Shown here: piece after piece, positions 41,457 through 50,746 of the stretch | How the letters are laid out: every line of letters starts with the position of its first letter | Position numbering within the stretch: the first letter of the stretch is position 1 | Source of the DNA: Rariloculus sp963665575 | GTDB taxonomy: Bacteria; Pseudomonadota; Gammaproteobacteria; Steroidobacterales; Rariloculaceae | Assembly: GCA_963665575.2 (NCBI GenBank) | Contig: CAXXDW010000003.1 | Location: 124,001 to 188,000 of the forward strand | Direction: 5' to 3' | Length of the DNA stretch: 64,000 nt | The notes under the pieces: generated by a model | What the model saw: the letters and a program-made list of their open reading frames with translations, nothing else | What the model was told of the DNA's origin: nothing | The model's database searches: none | Translations under genes and position numbers: made by a program

Positions 41457-41939
41457 CTATTGCCAGTTGTCTATCGCCTCGCGCTGCAGTGACCCGGCCG
41501 GATATTCGCTGAGTTCGATGCGGACTCCGTTGAGATCCGTGACATTCGCAAGGATCGCATTCGTGCTGCCCGAGCGCGGCCCGGAGACGTTCGCACCGCG
41601 CTCGCCGTACATCTGCGTCGCCGCATCCATGTCCTCGACCTCGATGCCGAGATGCGTAAGTCCCGGCGGCCGATTATCGTTGACCCGCTGCAGCTCGATG
41701 AACGTGTTGCGGCTGATCTGCACATAGACGAGCCCGGTTTCGCCGGCGTCGTTCACGACGCGAAATGCTTCCGGGAAGCCCATGGTCCCGGTGTAGTACT
41801 CGATTGCCGCGTCGAGGTCGGGAACGGCAATACCGACGTGATTCAGGCCAAGGATGCCGCTACTCCCGTTCTGAGCGATTGCGATCTGGACGAGTGAGCC
41901 GACAACGATACCTGTCAGGAACAAACTGATGCTGCGCAT
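41457..41939 (-). CDS. VOC (glyoxalase/bleomycin-resistance fold) protein with signal or anchor
   Basis: The 160 residues start with a hydrophobic export segment (SISLFLTGIVVGSLVQIAIAQ), followed by a VOC domain. ILGLNHVGIAVPDLDAAIEYY is the metal-binding first strand (His of NHVGI), and THLGIEVEDMDAAT and GVRIELSEYP follow; H and E positions match the usual H...E...H...E set. VOC proteins are generally cytoplasmic, so the predicted export is notable. AGAGGAGAA precedes the ATG at 41939. Possible roles are a lyase, isomerase or dioxygenase on a small molecule; not resolvable from sequence. Confidence 0.82.
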   Translation of the reverse strand: MRSISLFLTGIVVGSLVQIAIAQNGSSGILGLNHVGIAVPDLDAAIEYYTGTMGFPEAFRVVNDAGETGLVYVQISRNTFIELQRVNDNRPPGLTHLGIEVEDMDAATQMYGERGANVSGPRSGSTNAILANVTDLNGVRIELSEYPAGSLQREAIDNWQ

Positions 41940-42252
41940 GATGTTCTCCTCTGCTTTTGCGTAGCCTCTTGAAACCCGAACCTGAACATAGCCCAAGCGG
42001 GCCGCCGGCCGGTCAACCGACGTTCCAGGCGTTACGCCACATGATGCGGTCGAGACGCCCAACAATCCAGGAACCGGGTCGGCGACCGACGGCAGTCTCC
42101 CTGGCGCGAGTTGCAGTTTTGATGCTCCAGTCGTTCGCCGTTGCAACTTCGACCGGCCATACCGGACAGACTTTGAGGTTGACGGTCACGCCGCGTTGCG
42201 TTGCAATGGCTCCGTTCTCATCCGTCCAGCATCTGCGGGGGGTCGGTGAGTC
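41940..42252. other. Divergent gap, no feature recognised
   Basis: This 313-bp stretch lies between the divergent VOC gene and the 167-residue protein gene. It should hold both promoters, but I see no convincing -35/-10 pair, repeat or RNA gene. Open frames here lack export signals or familiar motifs. Confidence 0.3.
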
Positions 42253-42756
42253 ATGAGAAACCTCGGTTTTCCGACTGTACTTGCAGCGGCCTTTCTCACG
42301 GCCCTGGTCATGCCCGGCGCGGCCGAAGCGCAGTTCGGCGGGTTCGTGAACCTGCCGCGCAATGACTTTACCTGGGTCTGGGGGGACCAGGACGATGCCG
42401 AGCGCGGCCGCGGCCGCGACATCAATGTGCGGTCGATCGACCGCGGTTTCGACTGCACACTGACCGCGGCGCTGCGTCCGGGCAACCAGATGACCTCGAT
42501 GGACATTCGCCAGCTCGAAAACAATCTGCGCACCGCCATGGACTTCATCTATTACAGCGCCAACACGATGTACTCTCTGGAGCGCAGCTTCGACCTCGAC
42601 TGGGGCAAGCTCGATTGCGCCAGAATGCAGCCGAGCGAAGCCGACGAGGACAAACAACAGGAACGCGTCAACAGGGCGCTCGAACGGGCCCGGCGCGAGC
42701 AGGCAGAACGGCGCGAACGCCGTGAACGCGACGCTGCCCGGGAGAACAGGCGCTAA
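42253..42756 (+). CDS. Exported protein with charged C-terminal helix, unknown
   Basis: The 167 residues have a signal peptide (MRNLGFPTVLAAAFLTALVMPGAAEA), then FGGFVNLPRNDFTWVWGDQ and a small domain with DINVRSIDRGFDCTLTAAL and MDIRQLENNLRTAMDFIYYS. The last 40 residues are a highly charged Arg/Glu helix. No family is recognised. A single Cys in FDCTL and another in LDCARM could form a disulfide bond. It is a lone gene between divergent VOC and convergent amidohydrolase genes. Confidence 0.7.
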   Translation: MRNLGFPTVLAAAFLTALVMPGAAEAQFGGFVNLPRNDFTWVWGDQDDAERGRGRDINVRSIDRGFDCTLTAALRPGNQMTSMDIRQLENNLRTAMDFIYYSANTMYSLERSFDLDWGKLDCARMQPSEADEDKQQERVNRALERARREQAERRERRERDAARENRR

Positions 42757-42854
42757 CAGCCGTAACCCTTACGCCACCGTGCACGCGACCGGCGACCGGC
42801 AAGGTGCCGCCGCGGACGACTGACGGCCGAATCTCATCCGGCCGGTTCTTGCCT

Positions 42855-44129
42855 TCAGTTCCGACTATCGACGACGACTTCCCCGTCCTTGACGACGAGT
42901 ACGACGTCGTGCACTGCGTTGATATCCGTAAGCGGATCGCCGTTGACGACCACGATGTCTGCGCGCTTGCCGGGCTCGAGCGTACCGGTCTCGTCGCCGA
43001 GTCCGGCAGTCACGGCCGCGTTTTTCGTCAGGATCTGCACGATGTCCGCGTGAGAGAACACGAGCCTCAGCGGCCGCAGTTCATGCGCCAGCGAATCGTC
43101 CGGCAGGAAGCGCACATCAGTGCCGTAGCCATAGACCATGCCTCCTTCCCAGAGCAGGCGTGCATTGACCGGCCCCTGCCCGGCGCTCGAAAGCGTGTCG
43201 TACGGAAACGGATCGAGGTCCCGGAATCGCGCGACGTTGTCGTGTCCGCTACGTTCGCGAATCATCGTGTTGTCAACGTCGAAGGTCGGCACGAATATGC
43301 CAAGCGTCGAGGTCATGGGTATTCCCGAATCCACAATCGTGCGGATCTGCTCGTCGGTCAGGTGACCGATGTGAGGGGTGTGCACGAGAATGTCGGTGCG
43401 TGCTTCGACGGCGGCCATGGTGTCAACCACGGTTACCGCATGCGTGATCGAGTCCATGCCGTGCCGTCTCGCCTCTTCCGCGACAACCGCGAGAGTTTCG
43501 GTTTCCGGCCCGTCGGACGTCACGACGATGACGGTCTTCACGGCGTCAAAGCCCGCGTCAGCCAAGGCCTGGATCGTGGCGCGGGTTTGCTCGTGCGCAA
43601 TCGCGTCGGCCGTCTCGGCGACCCGGTTGGACCCGCGAGATTGATCGACGCGCGCGGGGTCGACGCCAGGGACAAAACCGCCGGGGCTGGCCGCCAATGG
43701 CGCACGTCCGGCCGCGATCAGCCGCGGTCCCTGCATCTCGCCCTCGGCCAGACGTCGTCTGAGTTCGAGGATGTGGTCGGCCGGGTCGCCGGCCGACAGG
43801 ATCGTCGTGAATCCGGCCTCGAGCCAGGCACGCATGTTTTGCTCCGCTTCCTCGGCCAGCCATTGATCAGGATCGCCCTGGATCACATGACGGTGCGCGT
43901 CGGTAAACGCCGGCATGACCGTGCGGCCTTCGGCATCGATGCGCTCGCCCTCGGCAGCGGCGCTCCCGGCAGACACCGATACGATACGCCCGTCGCTTAC
44001 GACGACGTTGCCGTTGTCGATAACGCCGCCGTTGCCGTCAACGATCCGCGCGTTCTCGATGACGAGATCCTGGGCAAACGCGCTGCCCGAAACAACCGCG
44101 AGCAGAACAAATATTGTCAGTCGTCTCAT
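42855..44129 (-). CDS. Exported amidohydrolase family protein
   Basis: The 424 residues begin with a signal peptide (MRRLTIFVLLAVVSGSAFAQ). The beta-sandwich start VIENARIVDGNGGVIDNGNVVV precedes the first metal motif H79-R-H81 in PAFTDAHRHV. Later histidines are in MDSITHAVTV and ILVHTPHIGHL, and an aspartate in VYGYGTDVRF. The C-terminal GTLEPGKRADIVVVNGDPL is diagnostic of the superfamily. A cyclic amide, dipeptide or similar small molecule is hydrolysed in the periplasm; the substrate is unknown. It resembles imidazolonepropionase-like and prolidase-like environmental members. A second exported amidohydrolase is at 50747-52045. Confidence 0.85.
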   Translation of the reverse strand: MRRLTIFVLLAVVSGSAFAQDLVIENARIVDGNGGVIDNGNVVVSDGRIVSVSAGSAAAEGERIDAEGRTVMPAFTDAHRHVIQGDPDQWLAEEAEQNMRAWLEAGFTTILSAGDPADHILELRRRLAEGEMQGPRLIAAGRAPLAASPGGFVPGVDPARVDQSRGSNRVAETADAIAHEQTRATIQALADAGFDAVKTVIVVTSDGPETETLAVVAEEARRHGMDSITHAVTVVDTMAAVEARTDILVHTPHIGHLTDEQIRTIVDSGIPMTSTLGIFVPTFDVDNTMIRERSGHDNVARFRDLDPFPYDTLSSAGQGPVNARLLWEGGMVYGYGTDVRFLPDDSLAHELRPLRLVFSHADIVQILTKNAAVTAGLGDETGTLEPGKRADIVVVNGDPLTDINAVHDVVLVVKDGEVVVDSRN

Positions 44130-44243
44130 TTCGCAAACCCTCCTCGACCGTGAGGGCCATCATAAAACAAGTCGGTCGTTCAATGATGCTAGACTCCCCA
44201 GCGATTTCCAATTCGTCTTCGGCCTGCAGGGGCCTACCGCAGC

Positions 44244-44912
44244 ATGACCGCGATCTTGCACTACATCCACGACCCGCTTTGTGGCTGGTGCTACGGTGCC
44301 GAACCTCTGGTCAGATCCGCGGCGAGTGTCGGCAACCTTGACCTTCGGCTGCACGGTGGCGCGCTTTGGCCGCAGCCGACGAAACTGCCCGACGACATGC
44401 GTAACTACATCCGACAAGCCGATACGAGAATTGCCGCAATGAGCGGTCAACCCTATGGAGATGCCTACCTGTCCGGGCTGTTGTTTGACCCGGAACTCGT
44501 GCTCGAATCACGGCCAACGATCTCCGCTGTGCTCGCGGCTGAAGCCCTCGACACATCGAAGGCGCTGGCGATGCTTGCCGGCATTCAGCATGCGCATTAC
44601 GAACACGGGCGTCACGTCGTCCGACAACCGGTCCTGGCGAGCATTGCGGCCGAGTGCGGACTCGATCCGGAAGCGTTCGAGGAAGCGAGCATGAACGTCG
44701 CCGTCGAGGAGCACATCGCCGAGACGCGCGCACTCATGCAGCGCGTCGGCGCTGCGGGGTTTCCGACCTTCGTGCTTGAGTGCGATCGCGACCTGACGAC
44801 GGTTCCGCACCACCGCTTCGCTGGGCACCCGGCCGCATTTCAGAGCTGGCTGGGCGGCCAGCTTCCCAACGGGGGAGCCTTCCACGCCGTCAGCTCCAGG
44901 ACAACCGTCTAG
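44244..44912 (+). CDS. DsbA family protein (cytoplasmic type)
   Basis: This is a 222-residue thioredoxin-fold oxidoreductase. The active site is C13-G-W-C16 in IHDPLCGWCYGAEPLV, at the very N-terminus with no signal peptide, so it is probably cytoplasmic. The cis-proline region is AGFPTFVLECD (about 171-181). This matches the COG3531-like DsbA group that includes FrnE-type proteins rather than periplasmic DsbA. It may reduce or isomerise disulfides, or use glutathione in detoxification. It has no clear operon partner. Confidence 0.85.
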   Translation: MTAILHYIHDPLCGWCYGAEPLVRSAASVGNLDLRLHGGALWPQPTKLPDDMRNYIRQADTRIAAMSGQPYGDAYLSGLLFDPELVLESRPTISAVLAAEALDTSKALAMLAGIQHAHYEHGRHVVRQPVLASIAAECGLDPEAFEEASMNVAVEEHIAETRALMQRVGAAGFPTFVLECDRDLTTVPHHRFAGHPAAFQSWLGGQLPNGGAFHAVSSRTTV

Positions 44913-44937
44913 ACCGCAAGTCTCACCAGGGGCCGCG

Positions 44938-44959
44938 ATGATCGGGCAGACCCGATCAT
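44938..44959. terminator. Hairpin after the DsbA-family gene
   Basis: A perfect 9-bp stem (ATGATCGGG / CCCGATCAT) with a CAGA loop lies 25 bases after the DsbA-family stop. There is no T tract. It could equally be a protein-binding palindrome. Confidence 0.4.
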
Positions 44960-45035
44960 ATGTATCTGTGGCGTGCAGGCGTGTGCTCGAGACAATGCTT
45001 CATGATGAAGCACGGTTCGGGGAGGACGTCCCACG

Positions 45036-45069
45036 AAAAACGGGGGCGCGCCTGATGGCGGCCCCCGTT
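45036..45069 (-). terminator. Intrinsic terminator of the ankyrin-DUF1592-DUF1552 operon
   Basis: On the minus strand AACGGGGGC pairs with GCCCCCGTT around a 13-base loop, followed by a T run (TTTTT counting the base shared with the stem end). It lies 35 bases after the DUF1552 stop. This is the best canonical terminator in the second half of the window. Confidence 0.7.
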
Positions 45070-45103
45070 GTCGGGTTGGCTTCTGAAACGCTGACTTGCG
45101 GCG

Positions 45104-46414
45104 TCAGATCTCCAGGCGGCCCGTGCTTTCGCCGAACGACTGGACCTCTGCGCCCACCATGTCGGCCAGCGCGAGCAGCAGGTTGCCGGTTGGTTCCTTG
45201 TCCCTCGCGACGATGTGCCGATTGCCCTCGAGACGACCGTTGCCGCTGCCGAGCAGGATCGCCGGGGCGTTGTGCCGGTCGTGCACATTGGCGTTGCTCA
45301 TGCCGCTGCCCCAGTAGATGACCGAGGAATCGAGCAGCGTGCCGTCGCCATCCGGCGTCGACTGCAGCTTGTCGATGAACTCCGCGAGCTTCGCGATCTG
45401 ATAGGTCACGATCTTCGAGTACTTCTCGATGCCTTCGGGCTTGTCGCCGTGGTGCGAGATCGGGTGGTGCGGCTCGGGGATGCCGATGTGAGCGTAACTG
45501 CGGCCGCTGGCCTCATGACCGATCATGTAGCTGAAGACGCGCGAGATGTCCCCCTGGAACGCCAGGTGCATCAGGTCATAGGTCAAGGTCAGGTGCTCAT
45601 CGAACTGATCCGGCACACCGATCGGTGCGTCGGGCGCTTCGGCGAGCGTATCGGCGCGGGCGTCCATGCGCTCCAGTTGCTGTTCGACGCGCCGGACATT
45701 CGTCAGGTACTCGTCGAGAAGCACGTTGTCGGCCGCACCGAGCGTGCGCTGCAGGCGCTTCGTCTCGTTGACCACCGAGTCGACCATGGTCTGCTTCTGA
45801 CGCAGGCGCGCCATTCGCTGTTCGGGCGTCCCGGGATCGCCGAACATGCGCTCGAAAGTCACCTGCGGGTTGATCGCGACCGGCAACGGGCTGGTATCGT
45901 CGCGCCAGGAAATCGTGTTGAAGAACACGCAGGGGAAGCCGTCGCAGGCGCCTGCGGACGTGCCCATGTCCTCGGTACCGACCTCGATCGACCTGAGCGG
46001 CGTGTCTCCGGCAACGACGTCAGCGATGTACTGATCGACCGTCTTCTTCGACTCGATACGGCTGTAGTCGCCGGCCTCGCCGACCGGTCCAACACCGTTC
46101 AGCCACTGCGCGCTTGCACCCAGATGCACCGAGCCTTCCGGCGCCTTCATCCGGCTGATCGTCACCAGATGATCGCGATAGGGCTCAAGCGGCACCATAT
46201 TCGGTTTCAGCTCGAAACCGCTTCCCGCCTGGTCCGGATGCCACTGCGACGGGTAAGCGCCGTGAGGCATGTAAATCGCGCCGAACCGGAACGGTGTGCG
46301 CGCGCTCGACTGGGCGAAAGCGGGCACCATTGCATCGAGCATCGGCAAGGCCATGGCGGTACCCATGCCTCGGAGGAACGTACGGCGGGGCAAATGCTTT
46401 CGGGTAATGAACAT
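45104..46414 (-). CDS. DUF1552 domain protein, Tat-exported
   Basis: This is a 436-residue secreted protein found next to DUF1592 proteins in planctomycetes, myxobacteria and many gammaproteobacteria; its role is unknown. A twin-arginine signal (PRRTFLRGMGTAMALPMLDA, R10 and R11) suggests export of a folded protein. The body has FGAIYMPHGAYPSQWHP, MKAPEGSVHLGASAQWLNG, GDISRVFSYMIGHEASGRSY and SSVIYWGSGMSNANVHDRHN. The latter resembles the alkaline phosphatase/sulfatase-like fold of DUF1501 proteins, but this is a loose impression. It is last in the operon, five bases after the DUF1592 gene. Confidence 0.88.
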   Translation of the reverse strand: MFITRKHLPRRTFLRGMGTAMALPMLDAMVPAFAQSSARTPFRFGAIYMPHGAYPSQWHPDQAGSGFELKPNMVPLEPYRDHLVTISRMKAPEGSVHLGASAQWLNGVGPVGEAGDYSRIESKKTVDQYIADVVAGDTPLRSIEVGTEDMGTSAGACDGFPCVFFNTISWRDDTSPLPVAINPQVTFERMFGDPGTPEQRMARLRQKQTMVDSVVNETKRLQRTLGAADNVLLDEYLTNVRRVEQQLERMDARADTLAEAPDAPIGVPDQFDEHLTLTYDLMHLAFQGDISRVFSYMIGHEASGRSYAHIGIPEPHHPISHHGDKPEGIEKYSKIVTYQIAKLAEFIDKLQSTPDGDGTLLDSSVIYWGSGMSNANVHDRHNAPAILLGSGNGRLEGNRHIVARDKEPTGNLLLALADMVGAEVQSFGESTGRLEI

Positions 46415-46419
46415 CTAAG

Positions 46420-48852
46420 CTACTCCCTCGTTTGCGCGATGCCTTGCACCGCGTCGGGTTCGGACAACTTGGTCCGCATCTGGAACGGAAGACTGTCAAC
46501 GATGCCTAGTACGATAGACATCATACTATAGTCCGATTCTGCAGCGTTGCGCAAAATTCTCCGGACCTGCGGCATGTCGGCCGGTTCGAGCCCCCGGCCA
46601 ATGGCATAAATCAAGAGTTTTTCGGCCACCGTGCCCGCGAACACCTCCGGTTGCGACAGGATGGCGTTGCGCAGCGCAGCCGGCCCATCGACCGCCGTAC
46701 CGTCAGCCAGGACGCCGGCCGAATCGATCCGCAGCCCTTCCCTGTTCGTCTCGCGCCATTGGCCCACGGCGTCGAAATTCTCAAGCGCAAAACCTACGGG
46801 ATCGATGTTGTCATGGCACGATGCGCACTCGGGACTCGCCCGGTGCAATTCGAGCTGTTCGCGGACCGTCGAAGGTCTCCCCACAGGTACACTTTCCGAC
46901 AGATCGGGTACGGCAGGCAGAGGCGGCGGCGGCGGACTGTTCATGAGGTTCGAAAGTACGTACTTGCCGCGAATGATCGGCGACGTGCGTGACGCCGCAG
47001 AAGTCAGGGACAGCAGACTGCCGTGACCGAGCAGGCCCCAACGGTTCGGATCCGTCAACTCCACCTGGCGAAAACGCACTCCGTACACGCCGGGAACACC
47101 GTAATGCCGAGCCAGACGTTCATTGACGAACGTGTAATCCGCCTCGAGCATCTCGAGCACACTGCGGTTCTCCCTGAGAACGTGACCGAACAGCATCTCG
47201 GTCTCGCGGCGAAACGCCTTGCGCAGGTTGTCGTCGAAGTCCGGAAACAGCAGCAGGTCGGGAACGACGCGCTGCTCGAGATTGCGAAGCTGCAACCATT
47301 GCCCGGTGAAGTTGGCGACGAGCGCATCGGCTCGCTTGTCGGCAACCATGCGCCTGACCTGCGCTTCGAGCACGCTCGGCTCGCGCAAACTTCCGTCGAT
47401 CGCAAGATCGAGCAGTTCGTCGTCGGGAATGCTCGACCACAGGAAGAACGACAGCCGCGACGCGAGTTCGATTTCGCTGATCGCGTGGCTCGCGCCGACC
47501 GGCAGATCCTCCGAGTCGTGCTCCGCGCGGAACAGGAACGATGGGCTTACGAGGATCCGTGCAAGGCCCGCGCGTATACCGCTGTCGAAGTCGCCGCCAC
47601 GCTCACGCGCATCGCCATAGAACGCAAGCGGCGCCTCGAGATCGGGCGCGTCGACGGGTCGGCGAAACGCTCGCCTGGCGAGCGTCGAGAGTATCTCGGC
47701 CGCGCACGGCGCTTCCTCGGCGGCTGACTCGGGTTCGCACACGAAAATCCGTTCCCGGCTCGGCGTGTCGCTGACTCCCGTCACACTGAAAGGGCCTGTA
47801 ATCGTGGCGGTTTCGAGCCGCGGATATCCCGCGATGTTGTGCACGTCCTGGGACGCGCGCAGCGGCGGTTGCCAGGCACTTTGTTCCTTCTCCGGCCGTT
47901 CGACCCACGTGAATGCGAGATCGTGCGGTCCGGCGCTTATCGGTATCGGCGGCGATGTCATCAACGCATCGATCTCGAGTTTCGCAAGCACCTGGTCCTC
48001 GATCTGGAGGTCGTGGATTTCGGGGCCGCCGATCAGCGCGGAGTAAACCTGCTCGCCGTCGAGCATGATCACGAACTCGTGCGGAGTATCGTGACCCTCG
48101 ATACCGAAGTAACCCTCGATGAGGCCGAAAATCAGCCGGCCCGACAACACGTAATCGCCATCGGCCGCGAAATTGTGACGGACCAGTACACCGCCGCGCG
48201 TGCCAAGCGGCAAGCCCTCAAGGTGGTGATCCTGCGTAACCTCCATGGCGATCGTATACGGGTAGGCCAACGGTACCGCCTCGGCATCCCCGACCGCGAG
48301 CGCGCTGACCCTGAGCGCCGCGGTGAGGTAGCGCTCGAGCAGCAATGGCGAGGTCGTCAGCGCGGAGGCGATGTTGTCGAAGCCGAAGTCGCCGCCGTCG
48401 CTCGGCAGCAGCTCCATCACGTCGACTTCGAGCCCGAGCAGGTCGCGAATTGCGTTGGCGTACTCCGCACGGTTGAGGCGGTGCACGAGATGCGTGCCGG
48501 CGTAGGATTCCGCGTCGGCCGCGGCGTCCAGCCTCGATTCCAGCGCCGCAACCAACTCGGTCCGCGCCGTGGCCTCCGGCTGCGGCTCGCTGCGCGGAGG
48601 CATCATGGCCACGCGGAGCTTTGAAATCGCGGCCTCGAACAAGGCTTTTTCGGCAACGACATCGGACGGGCTCAAGCCCTCGAACGAAACTCCGCCGGTG
48701 ACCTCGTAGTCGTTATGGCACTCGACACAGTAGCTGTCGAGCATCGCCCAATGCTGGGCGAGTTCTGCGTCGGGCGACCGTCCGAGCCAGACAAACGCGG
48801 CCACCGCCGCGACTGCAACCGTACCCGCACCGAGGTAAAGCCTGCTCTTCAT
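46420..48852 (-). CDS. DUF1592-family (planctomycete cytochrome c-like) exported multidomain protein
   Basis: The 810 residues have an N-terminal anchor/signal (about 7-24), then a cytochrome-like CVECH motif (C42, C45, H46). The DUF1587/1595/1592/1588/1585 series follows: VHRLNRAEYANAIRDLLGLE at about 126-145, SFLFRAEHD, LASRLSFFLWSSIPDDELLD, ANFTGQWLQLRNLE. A second CASCH motif in SPECASCHDNIDPVGFALENF ends the chain. Two CxxCH sites suggest two covalent c-type hemes. Its partner DUF1552 is downstream and the ankyrin protein overlaps upstream (TGATG). Role unknown; electron transfer or polymer processing at the envelope is only a guess. Confidence 0.88.
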   Translation of the reverse strand: MKSRLYLGAGTVAVAAVAAFVWLGRSPDAELAQHWAMLDSYCVECHNDYEVTGGVSFEGLSPSDVVAEKALFEAAISKLRVAMMPPRSEPQPEATARTELVAALESRLDAAADAESYAGTHLVHRLNRAEYANAIRDLLGLEVDVMELLPSDGGDFGFDNIASALTTSPLLLERYLTAALRVSALAVGDAEAVPLAYPYTIAMEVTQDHHLEGLPLGTRGGVLVRHNFAADGDYVLSGRLIFGLIEGYFGIEGHDTPHEFVIMLDGEQVYSALIGGPEIHDLQIEDQVLAKLEIDALMTSPPIPISAGPHDLAFTWVERPEKEQSAWQPPLRASQDVHNIAGYPRLETATITGPFSVTGVSDTPSRERIFVCEPESAAEEAPCAAEILSTLARRAFRRPVDAPDLEAPLAFYGDARERGGDFDSGIRAGLARILVSPSFLFRAEHDSEDLPVGASHAISEIELASRLSFFLWSSIPDDELLDLAIDGSLREPSVLEAQVRRMVADKRADALVANFTGQWLQLRNLEQRVVPDLLLFPDFDDNLRKAFRRETEMLFGHVLRENRSVLEMLEADYTFVNERLARHYGVPGVYGVRFRQVELTDPNRWGLLGHGSLLSLTSAASRTSPIIRGKYVLSNLMNSPPPPPLPAVPDLSESVPVGRPSTVREQLELHRASPECASCHDNIDPVGFALENFDAVGQWRETNREGLRIDSAGVLADGTAVDGPAALRNAILSQPEVFAGTVAEKLLIYAIGRGLEPADMPQVRRILRNAAESDYSMMSIVLGIVDSLPFQMRTKLSEPDAVQGIAQTRE

Positions 48853-50519
48853 CAGGCGTCGTCCGCTTCTTCCGCGTCATCCTCGGCGGGTTCGGGCGCG
48901 GGCTCTATCGGCACGCCGGCCGCCTCCATCGCAGTACGCAGCACGTTCGCGATCTCATCGGGCGTGGCGCCATCGACATTTATGCGTCCCGGCTCAAACA
49001 CGTTTTCGTGTGCTTCGGTCGGCAGTGCTTCGGCAACATGCAGCGCCGTCAGTCCGTCCTCGTCCTTCGAATCGAGCATGGCGCCCGCATCGATCAATGC
49101 CCCGATGGTGCCGAGATTGCGAGTCCTCACGGCTTCGTGCAGCGCGAATGTCTTGTCTTCGGGCATGGCCGCATCGGGATCCGCACCGGCATCGAGCAGC
49201 AACTGCACCGCGTCGGCCGGCTCACGATTGGAGAGCTCGCGAAACGGCGGCGGGCCTTCGCGTTCGTAGCCGGGGCCCGCGGAAAGCCGCACGCCCTTGC
49301 CGCCGTTGATCGCAGCAATCAGCGCGGGCTTGCCGGCGTGTGCGTTGGCGCCCATCCCGGCCACGCTCATACCGAGACCTTCGATCTCCTCCGGCATCCA
49401 GTTCACGTCGACGCCCTGCGCGATGAGCAATCTGAGCGCCTCGACGTCCGCGGCTACGGCCGCGCGATAAAACGCCGTGCCGTTATTGTAGGTGTCGCAG
49501 CACATCTCGGCCGAGTGCATCTGCTGGACGAGCGGCTTGTCGGGATCGGCGCCCGTTTCGAGCAAAACCGCCACGAGATCGAGCGCAGTCAATTCGTTGT
49601 CGTGGTCCGCGCGAAGCTGGGAACCATCCCGCGCATACCAGTCGGTCGTCGCGTCGCGCATCTGGACCGCGTGATAGAGCGAACCGTCGTCGGGGTCCGC
49701 GCCGAGTTCAAGCAGAAGCGCCGCAAGATCGAAGCGGTCGTTGACGATCGCGATCATCGTGGCCGTTGCGTCGTCGCCGTTGCGCAAGTTGAGGTCGGCG
49801 CCCGCTTCCACTAGCCGCCTGACGATGTCTTCGTTGCCGTTGCGCACCGCCCACATCAATGCCGTGAAGCCGCCGCTCGGGTAGTCGCCGTAATCGCTGC
49901 GTTGGGTCAGCTCCGTAACGCGCGCCTGCGCGTCCGGGTCGGCGCCCGCCAGGAGCAGCGTGTCGACGACATTGAGATGGCCTTCAGCCGCCGCCCACAT
50001 CAGCGCCGTCTGGTTCTGGAAGGAGTCAGCAGCGTTGGGGTCGGCGTCGCGGTCGAGCAAAAGGCGTACTGCATCGAGACGCCCGGTGCCGGCGGAAGCC
50101 ATGAGCGGAGTCAGACCTTCCGGATGGGCAAGCGTGATGTCCGCGCCACCGTCGAGCAACACCTCCATGACGGCAGCGTCACCCGTGCGACTTGCCTGTA
50201 CCAGCGGGGTCACGCCGAAGTTGTTCGGTACGTCCGGATCAGCGCCCGCCGCAAGCAGGGCTTGAGCCATCTCGGCATGGTGATGATACGCCGCCCACAA
50301 CAGCGCCGTGGAGCCATCGCTGGCGGCAAGATTGACGTCGGCGCCCCGGGCGATGAGTTCGGTGACCGTCGCGAGCTCGCCATCGCGCGCGGCATCCGCG
50401 AGAGGACTCCCCGCCGCGTGACCGGGACCCGCCGGCCAGACCAGGACGGCCGCTGCCATGAGCACTGGAATGCCGGGCGCAGCCCGGATCGTCAAACGCA
50501 GGATTGCTGGTGCGCGCAT
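48852..50519 (-). CDS. Exported ankyrin-repeat protein
   Basis: The 555 residues have a signal peptide (about 10-36, ending GHAAG) and then about ten ankyrin repeats (38-525). Examples are GELATVTELIARGADVNLAA, DGSTALLWAAYHHHAEMAQA, EGLTPLMASAGTGRLDAVRL and NQTALMWAAEGHLNVVDTL (approximate). Between about 280 and 420 the repeats are interrupted by longer, Cys-containing loops (AEMCCDTYNNGTAFYRAAV). The C-terminus is Glu/Asp-rich (EPAPEPAEDDAEEADDA). The stop overlaps the DUF1592 start, so the two are translationally coupled. Ankyrin repeats bind proteins; a periplasmic partner or scaffold role for the DUF1592/DUF1552 pair is inferred. Confidence 0.88.
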   Translation of the reverse strand: MRAPAILRLTIRAAPGIPVLMAAAVLVWPAGPGHAAGSPLADAARDGELATVTELIARGADVNLAASDGSTALLWAAYHHHAEMAQALLAAGADPDVPNNFGVTPLVQASRTGDAAVMEVLLDGGADITLAHPEGLTPLMASAGTGRLDAVRLLLDRDADPNAADSFQNQTALMWAAAEGHLNVVDTLLLAGADPDAQARVTELTQRSDYGDYPSGGFTALMWAVRNGNEDIVRRLVEAGADLNLRNGDDATATMIAIVNDRFDLAALLLELGADPDDGSLYHAVQMRDATTDWYARDGSQLRADHDNELTALDLVAVLLETGADPDKPLVQQMHSAEMCCDTYNNGTAFYRAAVAADVEALRLLIAQGVDVNWMPEEIEGLGMSVAGMGANAHAGKPALIAAINGGKGVRLSAGPGYEREGPPPFRELSNREPADAVQLLLDAGADPDAAMPEDKTFALHEAVRTRNLGTIGALIDAGAMLDSKDEDGLTALHVAEALPTEAHENVFEPGRINVDGATPDEIANVLRTAMEAAGVPIEPAPEPAEDDAEEADDA

Positions 50520-50713
50520 GAAATCTCTCCCTCAACCTGAGCCGGCCGAGGCACGCGCCTGGACGCGGAGCGTGCCGTCACGGTCGGGTATGACACACGT
50601 CCTGATGGAAACCACTGGAATATATCACACTGGCGTCTCACCATCGAACGCATGCAAGCACATGGAACAAACCTGACTGTGCTCAATAACAGGCGCGCGG
50701 AGCCGATTCCGGC

Positions 50714-50732
50714 GGAGCCGTTACGCGGCTCC
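50714..50732 (-). terminator. Hairpin after the lipoprotein amidohydrolase gene
   Basis: A perfect 7-bp stem (GGAGCCG / CGGCTCC) with a five-base loop lies 14 bases downstream of the gene that ends at 50747. No T tract follows on the minus strand. Confidence 0.4.
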
Positions 50733-50746
50733 ATGGGACTCGAGCA

